From Lunularia cruciata (taxonomy: Eukaryota; Streptophyta; Marchantiopsida; Lunulariales; Lunulariaceae), in NCBI GenBank assembly GCA_948567375.1, contig OX419762.1, positions 873,001 through 937,000 on the forward strand: DNA of 64,000 nucleotides, written 5' to 3'. Below the pieces are notes generated by a model. It saw only the letters and a program-made list of their open reading frames with translations. It was not told where the DNA came from and did not search any database. The translations under genes were made by a program, and so were the position numbers. This document shows, piece after piece, positions 50,244-60,359 of the stretch (within the stretch, counting starts at the first letter, position 1; each line of letters opens with the position of its first letter).

Positions 50244-50348
50244 TGTCGTGCGTATATACATCGCTACACAACATACATCGCTGTCAACATCATACACTAT
50301 AAAAGCACAACTCACACATAAGTCATACATAGACTCTAAAGTGCCACA
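50244..50348 (-). repeat. Terminal module A of copy 3 (105 bp)
   Basis: On the plus strand TGTCGTGC...GTGCCACA. It equals module A of the 661-bp LTRs, but parts B and A' are absent, as expected if A and A' recombined. It directly abuts copy 4's protease sequence, so copy 3 probably inserted there. Confidence 0.7.
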
Positions 50349-50362
50349 ATCGCCCCCCTAGC
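50349..50362 (-). other. Polypurine tract, copy 3
   Basis: On the minus strand GCTAGGGGGGCGAT immediately precedes the TGTGGCAC start of the LTR. Confidence 0.75.
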
Positions 50363-50517
50363 TGGCGGTTAGGTCCCTCTAACTCCAGATAGCCATCTAC
50401 TCTAAGTATATGGTATACCCTCTAATGGGCAAAAATCAGGAGGCCGGGTGCTATAGAGCCCCATCGTTAGTCGCTTGTCTGCAATCTATACCATATAAAG
50501 AATGAACTAGCTATAGG
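50363..50517 (-). other. 3' untranslated stretch of copy 3
   Basis: Between the stop codon of the polyprotein and the polypurine tract; conserved among copies 1-3. Confidence 0.5.
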
Positions 50518-51157
50518 TCAAGTACATCTAGGACATAACCACTGTCCCTGAGGAACCACCGTGAGGGGAGGAGTCATACATGCCATATGCCATCCTCTCG
50601 AACAGCTATGACACACTAACATAGTAGCAGCTCCACCAGAAGAGCCACATAACATACACCTCAAGCCTGCACGTACAAGTGCCAAGCTTGGGTCCATAGT
50701 ACCATCAATGTTTGGAAGGTGGAATGGTGCACAATTGCGCACATGATCCTTCCAAACAACACCATCACGTCCTTCTAACACAAGGACTCCAGATGGCAAA
50801 ACCTCGTGCACTCTCAAGATAGTGCGGCCTGTAGAAACATCAAGTGTCGTCGGTGCTGTCTGCTGTAGATATACATAGTCGCATGGATGAAATCGACGGA
50901 TCAAGGGTCTATAACCTCCTCCTCGAATGGTAGCATAGCGTAAAGTATCTCTATGCTGAGCAATCGCCAAGTTCTCAAAGGCCATCGGCATCACTCTTCA
51001 AAAAATCTCTGCCCGTTGAGAACATGCGCTCATCCATACATCGGGGTCATCCAAGTCCAAAACTACAGTAGCATCTTGACAAATGGCTGTAGGTAAATCT
51101 GGATCTCGTCCATAGAGTAGAAAGTATGGAGAGAAGGATGCTAAGGAGGCTTGCCGG
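50518..51157 (-). pseudogene. Integrase C-terminal domain and complete PHD finger, copy 3
   Basis: This is the C-terminal end of the copy 3 polyprotein, separated from the rest by the nested element. ORF 50518-50994 (158 aa) starts in the integrase C-terminal, SH3-like region (CDYVYLQQT, ILRVHEVLPSGVLVLEGRDG, residues 38-78) and ends in a PHD finger: C113-x2-C116-x11-C128-x2-C131-x4-H136-x2-C139-x14-C154-x2-C157, with the canonical Trp152 two residues before C154. All eight zinc ligands are present. PHD fingers bind histone H3 tails, so here it may steer integration, in the position where chromoviruses carry a chromodomain. One in-frame TGA at 50998-51000 lies upstream; the finger itself is intact. 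Confidence 0.88.
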
Positions 51158-51597
51158 TGTCGTCGGGAAAAAAGCCCACGTGTACCCTTGAGGCTTTTGG
51201 TGTGATAAATTTTCTTTTCTCTTTTATTTGTTGTAAGAAACAGGGATTTATGATAATATGTCTCGGGTGTGGTTTTGCTACTTGGTTTTGGGAGAAAGTG
51301 AGGAGACAGAGAAGGGCTGAGGGTTTTCACAAAATGCCAAAAGATTTTGAGAGGGTTTGGCAGAGGATTTCGAGAGGAGTGGCAGAAATTTTCAGGAGAA
51401 GAAAGGAGTAGGGTTTTTTTTTTTGAAAAGGGACAGAGGAGTGTCGAGAGAGCAAGGGGTTTTTTTTTTTTTTTTCAAGAATGACAGGAGGAGTTTGGGG
51501 GCAGAGGACAGAAGGTGGGCAGGAAGGAAGGGAATCGAAAGGGATTGGAATGATCATGAAGGAGTAGTCAGGAAGGCTTTTTAGGGACAGAGGAAAT

Positions 51598-53128
51598 TTC
51601 GAGTTGGACAGGAGAGGGTTTGGCAGGAGGAGAAATTCTCGAGAGGCTGGAGGGTTTGGACAGAGGAACACACACACAGAGGAAATTTCGAGTTGGACAG
51701 GAGAGGGTTTGGCAGGAGGAGAAATTCTCGAGAAGCTAGAGGGTTTGGACAGAGGAACACACACAGGAGAGAAATTTTCGAGTTGGACAAGAGAGGGTTT
51801 GGCAGGAGGAGAAATTCTCGAGAAGCTGGAGGGTTTGGACAGAGGAACACACACAGGAGAGAAATTTTCGAGTTGGACAGGAGAGGGTTTGGCAGGAGGA
51901 GAAATTCTCGAGAAGCTGGAGGGTTTGGACAGAGGAACACACACAGGAGAGAAAATTTCAAGTTGGACAGGAGAGGGTTTGGCAAGAGGAGAAATTCTCG
52001 AGAGGCTGGAGGGTTTGGACAGAGGAACACACACACAGAGGAAATTTCGAGTTGGACAGGAGAGGGTTTGGCAGGAGGAGAAATTCTCGAGAGGCTGGAG
52101 GGTTTGGACAGAGGAACACACACACAGAGGAAATTTCGAGTTGGACAGGAGAGGGTTTGGCAGGAGGAGAAATTCTCGAGAAGCTAGAGGGTTTGGACAG
52201 AGGAACACACACAGGAGAGAAATTTTCGAGTTGGACAAGAGAGGGTTTGGCAGGAGGAGAAATTCTCGAGAAGCTGGAGGGTTTGGACAGAGGAACACAC
52301 ACAGGAGAGAAATTTTCGAGTTGGACAGGAGAGGGTTTGGCAGGAGGAGAAATTCTCGAGAAGCTGGAGGGTTTGGACAGAGGAACACACACAGGAGAGA
52401 AAATTTCAAGTTGGACAGGAGAGGGTTTGGCAAGAGGAGAAATTCTTGAGAAGCTGGAGGGTTTGGACAGAGGAACACACACACAGAGGAAATTTCGAGT
52501 TGGACAGGAGAGGGTTTGGCAGGAGGAGAAATTCTCAAGAAGCTAGAGGGTTTGGACAGAGGAACACACACAGGAGAGAAATTTTCGAGTTGGACAGGAG
52601 AGGGTTTGGCAGGAGGAGAAATTCTCGAGAAGCTGGAGGGTTTGGACAGAGGAACACACATAGGAGAGAAATTTTCGAGTTGGACAGGAGGGGGTTTGGC
52701 AGGAGGAGAAATTCTCGAGAAGTTGGAGGGTTTGGACAGAGGAACACACACACAGAGGAAATTTCGAGTTGGACAGGAGAGGGTTTGGCAGGAGGAGAAA
52801 TTCTCAAGAAGCTGGAGGGTTTGGACAGAGGAACACACACAGGAGAGAAATTTTCGAGTTGGACAGGAGAGGGTTTGGCAGGAGGAGAAATTCTCGAGAA
52901 GCTGGAGGGTTTGGACAGAGGAACACACATAGGAGAGAAATTTTCGAGTTGGACAGGAGGGGGTTTGGCAGGAGGAGAAATTCTCGAGAAGCTGGAGGGT
53001 TTGGACAGAGGAACACACACAGGAGAGAAATTTTCGAGTTGGACAGGAGGGGGTTTGGCAGGAGGAGAAATTCTCGAGAAGCTGGAGGGTTTGGACAGAG
53101 GAACACACACAGAGGAGAGGAATTTTCG
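51598..53128 (+). repeat. ~17 tandem units of about 90 bp
   Basis: Each unit carries an AGAAATTCTCGAGAAGCTGG-type core and a CACACACA segment; lengths alternate between about 86 and 90 bp. Because 90 is a multiple of three, several frames stay open on both strands (a 635-codon frame on the minus strand), which is a by-product of the repeat. Confidence 0.95.
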
Positions 53129-53149
53129 AGTTGGATAGGAAGGGGCTTG

Positions 53150-53566
53150 AAAGTGCAGGGCTGTGCTTGGACCAGGAGAGCAATTTCGAAATGTGAGAGT
53201 GCAGGCTGTGTTTGGACCAGGAGAGCAATTTCAAAATGTGAGAGTGCAGGCTGTGTTTGGACCAGGAGAGGAATTTTGAAATGTGAGAGTGCAGGGCTGT
53301 GCTTGGACCAGGAGAGCAATTTCAAAATGTGAGAGTGCAGGCTGTGTTTGGACCAGGAGAGGAATTCTGAAATGTGAGAGTGCAGGGCTGTGTTTGGACC
53401 AGGAGAGGAATTCTGAAATGTGAGAGTGCAGGGCTGTGCTTGGACCAGGAGAGGAATTCTGAAATGTGAGAGTGCAGGGCTGTGCTTGGACCAAGAGAGA
53501 AATTTTGAAATGTGAGAGTGCAAGGCTGTGTTTGGACAGGATAGGAATTTTCGAAATGTGAAATGA
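53150..53566 (+). repeat. 9 tandem units of about 46 bp
   Basis: Units share GAGAGTGCAGGGCTGTGCTT. The 3' LTR has ten (59497-59943), which explains the 47-bp difference in LTR length. Confidence 0.93.
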
Positions 53567-53970
53567 GTCTTGGAAGCAGATTTGTGTTATGAATTGTGAC
53601 TAGAGTTGAGGAAACTCCATTCTAGGATCTCTCAGTCTGGTCCAGGTGAAAAGCATAATTAAATGATCTGAGTGCCGGATTTATGTTCAGTTAGATCACT
53701 CAGTTGTTGTTTATTTTATTTTATCAAAGGGCCACCGGACCTAGGTCTATGAACTGCCAGATCCCGAACCATAGCTTGAACCTGACGAGAAAATAGGATA
53801 TGAGACCAAGCAGAGGTAGAAACCATAACACCAACCTCGCATGACAAGATTGGTTTTACGAAAGTTAAGGATAAAACAAAACCTTCAGGGTGAGTCAACC
53901 TCAGAAAACTAAGCACAAGCAGCCATGTGCTCGGCGCACTCTCAAGACCGAACGTTCCCCACGACATAAG

Positions 53971-53990
53971 TGGCGACCATGCTGGGGAAT
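53971..53990 (+). other. Primer-binding site of the nested element
   Basis: TGGCGACCATGCTGGGGA begins 4 nt after the LTR; TGG pairs with a tRNA 3' CCA. The tRNA species is not certain and differs from the iMet type of copies 1 and 4. Confidence 0.7.
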
Positions 53991-56057
53991 CTCGAGGCTT
54001 GTGCTTAGACGTTACGACTAGTTGGAGTTGGGGAAGGGAACAGGGACAGATTGGACTGATCTAAGTGGAGAGGAGGTGAGTTGTGCTGAGGTAGAGATGG
54101 GCCCAGAGGCTTCATCTGCAGCTATGACAAGGGAACAGGAGATCTCACTGATTGTCATGGCAACCATGAGAGCCATGAAGGATCAGGATGAGGAAAGAGA
54201 CAAGGTGAAGGTGCAGTCTTTGCAAGTCACAAAATGTTTGCGTGCTGTGGTGGACCAGCGGGGGGAATTTGATGGTAAGGACGTGACTAAGTACCTGAAG
54301 GTCTACTGGAGAGAGGTTAAGCTTCATGGTCTTGATGAGAAGGTTGCCATTGCAAGGTTCCCTAAGCTGGTGGAGCTTGAAATCAAGAAGGTGGTTGAGG
54401 GCTTGGTGAGAGGGGCAGAGACATGGGAGGAGTTCTCCCAGATGATGAAGGAGGAATTCTTGCTGCAGGATGCAGATCGGGTCACCCAGGCCATGTTCTT
54501 GGATTGGGTGAATGATAGGAGTAAAAACTTGGGGCCTCAAGATCTCCTAAGAGAGTTTAACAAGAGACTGGGGCATCTATCAGCTTGTGAAGCTGAGGCC
54601 ATTAGACTACAGAGGTCTAACTACTTTCTGTGAGCTGCAGATAGTCGTTTGCGGGATGAGTTGGAGTATGCACTTGATTTGCTCCAACCTGATCGGTTGG
54701 GAACGGTAGAGTGGGGAAAGATTGAGGAGGCGGTTGTCTGGGTAAGCCGCAAGCGGAGGCAGAGAGAGCTGGATGAAGAAGCAATAGCCAAAGCGCCTAT
54801 TTGGAGTAGCATGGTTGGGTCCGGGAGAGAGAAGATGGAACAGCAAGTGAGCGAGGTGGCTAAGGAAGGAGCTGTTGACAAGATATCACGACTAATGGAG
54901 GGGCTGAAAGCTCTGACCACCAAGGTCGACCAGCTGCAGAGTGGGAGTAGTACTGCAAGAACAATCGGAGAGAAGAGACAGCTCTATGGGTGCATGTGGT
55001 GTGATAGTAAAAGTCATGCCAAGAGAGATTGCCATGAGCTATCAGAAGCGCTGCATAAGCAGCTGGTGAAATTTGTGGGAGAGCCCGGAATGAAGAAGGT
55101 TGCCTTCTTTGACACTGGGGAGCCAATACCGCTGAACTGGAACAGAGGAGGCATGAAGGCACTGCTGGAGAGACACTTGGGCACACGTGAAGTAGGTATG
55201 GCAATTGCTACTTTTGGGCCTAGTGTGTATAGTGCAGTGGGTGAGATGAAACAAAGTACAGATTTAGATGAGATGGAAAAGAAGAAGAACAAATATCAAG
55301 GAGGAGAAACAAAGAGGCAGGGACAAGATGGACCTCTAGTGGGAGATGCTCAGGTTTCTCAAGTTCACCATGACCCGCAATTTCAAAGATTGCCCAAGAA
55401 AGAAAGCAAGGTTGGTATAAATTCTTGGTACGCTCATAAGTTTCATGATACAGGGTTTGCTGTAAAGGAGTCGGGGGTGGAATGGCCACCAAAAGCAAAG
55501 GTAGGGAAAGCTCTTACCATTGACAAGAAGAGTGTGCAACATTTTATTGGAGGAATAGAGGCAGATAAATTTGAGAAGAGATTGAAGAAGAAAACTGAAG
55601 AACATGGTGCTGATTTTATCTTGCACGACTGTCTAAGGGGAGAATGGAGGTTTCAAGGGAATCACTTCAGCAGAAACAGGTTGGATGACTCTGACAAGGA
55701 AGAAACTCCTCAACAAGGGTCTAGCAAGGAGCTAGTTCTTTTAGGAAAAGATGTGACGGAAGGTGTGGAGGAGAATTCTGAAGATCTCTCACCAAAAGGT
55801 CCTGACATTGGTAAGGAAGCTGTGGAAGTTGACAAAGATGAGGAAAGGTATGACCAGATTCATAGTGTTGCTTCTCAAGCAGCATTGCTTCACTTGTTAC
55901 CTTCTGAACTGAGACAAGATCCACTTAAAATGCATCAAATGAGGGATTTGTTTTTCCCTTTGGGTGAAGAAGAAGAAGGATCAGGACTTTATGAAGATGC
56001 AGAGGAGGAAGAAGAGTCATGCTCGTTGTCATCATCTTCAGATAGTGACAGTGATGC

Positions 56058-56686
56058 CAAAAAGATAGCAAAGGAAGCAATGCAAGGACCTCAAGGTACT
56101 TACAGCCACAACGACAACAAAATTGATGATGAAGTTGATCCTAAGAAGCTGCAGGAGTATGAGAAAGCTTTGAGGCAGAAGTTCAATCTTGACCAACTGA
56201 ATGAACAAGACTTCAAAGGCTATGTGGCATCAAGTTCTGACTCTGAGCAAGAAGGCGGTAGAGTCAAAGAGGATGGGAATAGCAATATTGAGAAGGTTAT
56301 TGGTAAGGAGAAAGATAAGTTGCAAGCAAAGTATCTGTTCTTGTTGTCTAAGACAGGAGGATTGGACGAGGAAAAGGTGGTGGGCAAGAAATCAGAGAAA
56401 GGAAACATTGAGAGAAAGTTTCACACAGGACTAGGTGAGCTTAGTGAGGAACTTATGGAGAAGATGAGGAAGACCAAGAGTGGTGAAATGGTATTGGAAG
56501 CCTACCTGCGCAAGAGAAGAAGAAGAAGAAGGAAGAGGCAGCCTTCCAAAAGAAGGAAGAGAAGAAGAGGAAGGCAGAGCTTGAGTTGCTGCTCATGGAT
56601 GCCGATATGGTGCGAAATGGCCAGACCGAATCAAAGCCACAAAAGGACTTGTCAAAGAAGGAAGAACAGAAGAAAAGGCAAATTGG
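56058..56686 (+). other. Captured ESF1-like host-gene fragment
   Basis: Residues match conserved blocks of the eukaryotic pre-rRNA processing protein ESF1, in order: a KEAMQGPQGTYS-like block, EVDPKKLQEYEK, RQKFNLDQLNEQDFKGYVAS, FHTGLGELSEELMEK and VLEAYLRKR. The conserved central region of about 95 residues normally between EYEK and the KFN block is missing. Downstream of the (AGA)n tract near 56515-56530 the ESF1-like text continues in another frame (AELELLLMDAD, then to a stop at about 56684-56686), so an indel in the purine run shifted the frame. Identification is from memory of the family, not from a search. Confidence 0.75.
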
Positions 56687-56699
56687 TTGATGTACAAGA

Positions 56700-57345
56700 A
56701 GATGTTTTGGAGGAAAAGGAAATGTTGGCTGAAGGGACAAGTACATTCAAGCTATTGGATCAGAAGAGAGTACAGCTTGCCAACAAAAGGAAGGAGTTTT
56801 TGTCAACAATTAGTCTACTCATGAACGATATCAACACTCTCAAAGGGTCAGATCAGGAGCTAGTAATACTTGCTGAAGAGAAGATGCAGCTTTTGGATAA
56901 AACCACTGCTTTGACCGATATCGGTGCACTGAAGCAATTGAGTGAAGGGCACGCACAGTTGTACAAATTGCAGAAAGAAGAGTTGGGGCTAGAAATGGAA
57001 CAAAGAATGGTGAGCATTGAACTTCAGCTCCAGGAGTCCAAGAACAAATATTGTGCTTTGGGGACCAGTTCAAAGGCAGCTGCCAAGATTTTGCAAGAGG
57101 AGCAGGGGTCCTTCAAGAACAGCCTGCAAAGTTTTCTCAAGAAGCTAAAGAATCTCCAAGTTGCATCACGAAATAGTAGACTTTTGGTTGTGGGGTTCCA
57201 TAATGCATGGCATGACTCTGTTGCAGATGTTTGTATTAGAATCCAAGAGCCTACCAAAGCAGCAACAAGAGGATATCAGAAGTTACTTGTGAGAAACCAT
57301 AAGCTCTACAACAAAGTGCAAGATTTGAAAGAGAACAAGAGAGAT
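56700..57345 (+). other. Captured kinesin-14-like coiled coil and neck
   Basis: A coiled coil with a SLQSFLKKLKNLQVASRNS-type segment leads into AATRGYQKLLVRNHKLYNKV and QDLKEN. In plant kinesin-14 motors this pattern (Y-x-K/E-V/L-L-x-N-x-K-L-Y/F-N-x-x-Q-D/E-L-K-G) lies directly before the motor domain start (NIRVxCR). Here the similarity ends exactly at that point, so the motor is absent. Only the stalk/neck was captured. The call is by motif recognition. Confidence 0.7.
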
Positions 57346-57483
57346 ACGTTCCAACACAATATTGGAGTTGCAGAAGGAGGTAACAGAAAAGAAGCAACTT
57401 GGAAGAAGTACCTGATCATGTTTTGGAGGTAGGTTTGCACTAGATTTCTAGAGGCTTGATGGTGCAGACCGGAGGCTGCACAG

Positions 57484-57499
57484 GATTGGTGGGGGTGAA
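57484..57499 (+). other. Polypurine tract of the nested element
   Basis: GATTGGTGGGGGTGAA directly precedes the 3' LTR. Confidence 0.7.
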
Positions 57500-60355
57500 T
57501 GTTGTCGGGAGAAAAGCCCACGTGTACCCTTGAGGCTTTTGGTGTGATAAATTTTCTTTTCTCTTTTATTTGTTGTAAGAAACAGGGATTTATGATAATA
57601 TGTCTCGGGTGTGGTTTTGCTACTTGGTTTTGGGAGAAAGTGAGGAGACAGAGAAGGGCTGAGGGTTTTCACAAAATGCCAAAAGATTTTGAGAGGGTTT
57701 GGCAGAGGATTTCGAGAGGAGTGGCAGAAATTTTCAGGAGAAGAAAGGAGTAGGGTTTTTTTTTTTGAAAAGGGACAGAGGAGTGTCGAGAGAGCAAGGG
57801 GTTTTTTTTTTTTTTTTTCAAGAATGACAGGAGGAGTTTGGGGGCAGAGGACAGAAGGTGGGCAGGAAGGAAGGGAATCGAAAGGGATTGGAATGATCAT
57901 GAAGGAGTAGTCAGGAAGGCTTTTTAGGGACAGAGGAAATTTCGAGTTGGACAGGAGAGGGTTTGGCAGGAGGAGAAATTCTCGAGAGGCTGGAGGGTTT
58001 GGACAGAGGAACACACACACAGAGGAAATTTCGAGTTGGACAAGAGAGGGTTTGGCAGGAGGAGAAATTCTCGAGAAGCTAGAGGGTTTGGACAGAGGAA
58101 CACACACAGGAGAGAAATTTTCGAGTTGGACAAGAGAGGGTTTGGCAGGAGGAGAAATTCTCGAGAAGCTGGAGGGTTTGGACAGAGGAACACACACAGG
58201 AGAGAAATTTTCGAGTTGGACAGGAGAGGGTTTGGCAGGAGGAGAAATTCTCGAGAAGCTGGAGGGTTTGGACAGAGGAACACACACAGGAGAGAAAATT
58301 TCAAGTTGGACAGGAGAGGGTTTGGCAAGAGGAGAAATTCTCGAGAGGCTGGAGGGTTTGGACAGAGGAACACACACACAGAGGAAATTTCGAGTTGGAC
58401 AGGAGAGGGTTTGGCAGGAGGAGAAATTCTCGAGAGGCTGGAGGGTTTGGACAGAGGAACACACACACAGAGGAAATTTCGAGTTGGACAAGAGAGGGTT
58501 TGGCAGGAGGAGAAATTCTCGAGAAGCTAGAGGGTTTGGACAGAGGAACACACACAGGAGAGAAATTTTCGAGTTGGACAAGAGAGGGTTTGGCAGGAGG
58601 AGAAATTCTCGAGAAGCTGGAGGGTTTGGACAGAGGAACACACACAGGAGAGAAATTTTTGAGTTGGACAGGAGAGGGTTTGGCAGGAGGAGAAATTCTC
58701 GAGAAGCTGGAGGGTTTGGACAGAGGAACACACACAGGAGAGAAAATTTCAAGTTGGACAGGAGAGGGTTTGGCAAGAGGAGAAATTCTCGAGAGGCTGG
58801 AGGGTTTGGACAGAGGAACACACACACAGAGGAAATTTTGAGTTGGACAGGAGAGGGTTTGGCAGGAGGAGAAATTCTCAAGAAGCTGGAGGGTTTGGAC
58901 AGAGGAACACACACAGGAGAGAAATTTTTGAGTTGGACAGGAGAGGGTTTGGCAGGAGGAGAAATTCTCGAGAAGCTGGAGGGTTTGGACAGAGGAACAC
59001 ACATAGGAGAGAAATTTTCGAGTTGGACAGGAGGGGGTTTGGCAGGAGGAGAAATTCTCGAGAAGCTGGAGGGTTTGGACAGAGGAACACACACACAGAG
59101 GAAATTTCGAGTTGGACAGGAGAGGGTTTGGCAGGAGGAGAAATTCTCAAGAAGCTGGAGGGTTTGGACAGAGGAACACACACAGGAGAGAAATTTTCGA
59201 GTTGGACAGGAGAGGGTTTGGCAGGAGGAGAAATTCTCGAGAAGCTGGAGGGTTTGGACAGAGGAACACACATAGGAGAGAAATTTTCGAGTTGGACAGG
59301 AGGGGGTTTGGCAGGAGGAGAAATTCTCGAGAAGCTGGAGGGTTTGGACAGAGGAACACACACAGGAGAGAAATTTTTGAGTTGGACAGGAGGGGGTTTG
59401 GCAGGAGGAGAAATTCTTGAGAAGCTGGAGGGTTTGGACAGAGGAACACACACAGAGGAGAGGAATTTTCGAGTTGGATAGGAAGGGGCTTGAAAGTGCA
59501 GGGCTGTGCTTGGACCAGGAGAGCAATTTCGAAATGTGAGAGTGCAGGCTGTGTTTGGACCAGGAGAGCAATTTCAAAATGTGAGAGTGCAGGGCTGTGC
59601 TTGGACCAGGAGAGCAATTTCAAAATGTGAGAGTGCAGGCTGTGTTTGGACCAGGAGAGGAATTTTGAAATGTGAGAGTGCAGGGCTGTGCTTGGACCAG
59701 GAGAGCAATTTCAAAATGTGAGAGTGCAGGCTGTGTTTGGACCAGGAGAGGAATTCTGAAATGTGAGAGTGCAGGGCTGTGTTTGGACCAGGAGAGGAAT
59801 TCTGAAATGTGAGAGTGCAGGGCTGTGCTTGGACCAGGAGAGGAATTCTGAAATGTGAGAGTGCAGGGCTGTGCTTGGACCAAGAGAGAAATTTTGAAAT
59901 GTGAGAGTGCAAGGCTGTGTTTGGACAGGATAGGAATTTTCGAAATGTGAAATGAGTCTTGGAAGCAGATTTGTGTTATGAATTGTGACTAGAGTTGAGG
60001 AAACTCCATTCTAGGATCTCTCAGTCTGGTCCAGGTGAAAAGCATAATTAAATGATCTGAGTGCCGGATTTATGTTCAGTTAGATCACTCAGTTGTTGTT
60101 TATTTTATTTTATCAAAGGGCCACCGGACCTAGGTCTATGAACTGCCAGATCCCGAACCATAGCTTGAACCTGACGAGAAAATAGGATATGAGACCAAGC
60201 AGAGGTAGAAACCATAACACCAACCTCGCATGACAAGATTGGTTTTACGAAAGTTAAGGATAAAACAAAACCTTCAGGGTGAGTCAACCTCAGAAAACTA
60301 AGCACAAGCAGCCATGTGCTCGGCGCACTCTCAAGACCGAACGTTCCCCACGACA
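57500..60355 (+). repeat. 3' LTR (2856 bp) with minisatellite arrays
   Basis: Same organisation as the 5' LTR: start TGTTGTCGGG, ~90-bp array at 57941-59472 (~17 units), 46-bp array at 59497-59943 (ten units), single-copy end CCCCACGACA. The order of unit variants is largely the same in both LTRs. Confidence 0.95.
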
Positions 60356-60359
60356 CCGG

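Larger units (their letters stand above)
51158..53966 (+). repeat. 5' LTR (2809 bp) with minisatellite arrays
   Basis: Ends TGTCGTCGGG...CCCCACGACA form an imperfect 10-bp inverted repeat. A CACGTG G-box lies at 51177-51182, 20 bp inside. Long T runs at 51415 and 51460 precede the tandem arrays. The last 400 bp (from about 53566) are single-copy. Confidence 0.95.
54097..57432 (+). pseudogene. Gag-like fusion protein with CCHC knuckle, one internal stop
   Basis: One frame runs from ATG 54097 (open upstream to 54022) to 57432, interrupted only by TGA at 54631-54633. The N-terminal part is a capsid-like domain (YLKVYWREVKLHGLDEKVA, EEFSQMMKEEFL). A zinc knuckle C-x2-C-x4-H-x4-C is at 54991-55032 (CMWCDSKSHAKRDC). 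About 55080-55260 still looks Gag-like. Then follow a segment I cannot place (55400-55950), an acidic Ser/Glu-rich stretch, an ESF1-like segment, a basic tract (a run of Arg/Lys), and a coiled coil ending in a kinesin-14-like neck. The reading frame survives through all these, so the fusion may have been translated. The stop may be a recent mutation. Confidence 0.8.
51158..60355 (+). mobile_element. Gag-only LTR retrotransposon carrying host-gene fragments (TSD CCGG)
   Basis: A 9198-bp element with LTRs at 51158-53966 and 57500-60355, flanked by CCGG (51154-51157 and 60356-60359). The empty site is seen at about 31010 in copy 2 (TTGCCGGCTGAAC). It has a primer-binding site, a polypurine tract and one gag-like frame but no protease, reverse transcriptase or integrase, so it must use enzymes of another element. 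It matches the definition of non-autonomous terminal-repeat retrotransposons with a Gag (TR-GAG). The LTRs are almost the same sequence, so the insertion is recent compared with the other elements. Confidence 0.93.

Noticed and set aside
51598-53128. CRISPR-like regular repeats
   Set aside because: Units are contiguous tandem copies without unique spacers, in a eukaryotic LTR.
51327-53234. 635-codon minus-strand open frame of 30-residue Ser/Pro/Cys repeats
   Set aside because: It is produced by the 90-bp LTR minisatellite, whose length is a multiple of three; the same array is open in several frames on both strands. No start context or domain.
57448-59577. 709-codon minus-strand open frame and 442-codon plus-strand frame (57947-59275)
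   Set aside because: Same artefact in the 3' LTR.
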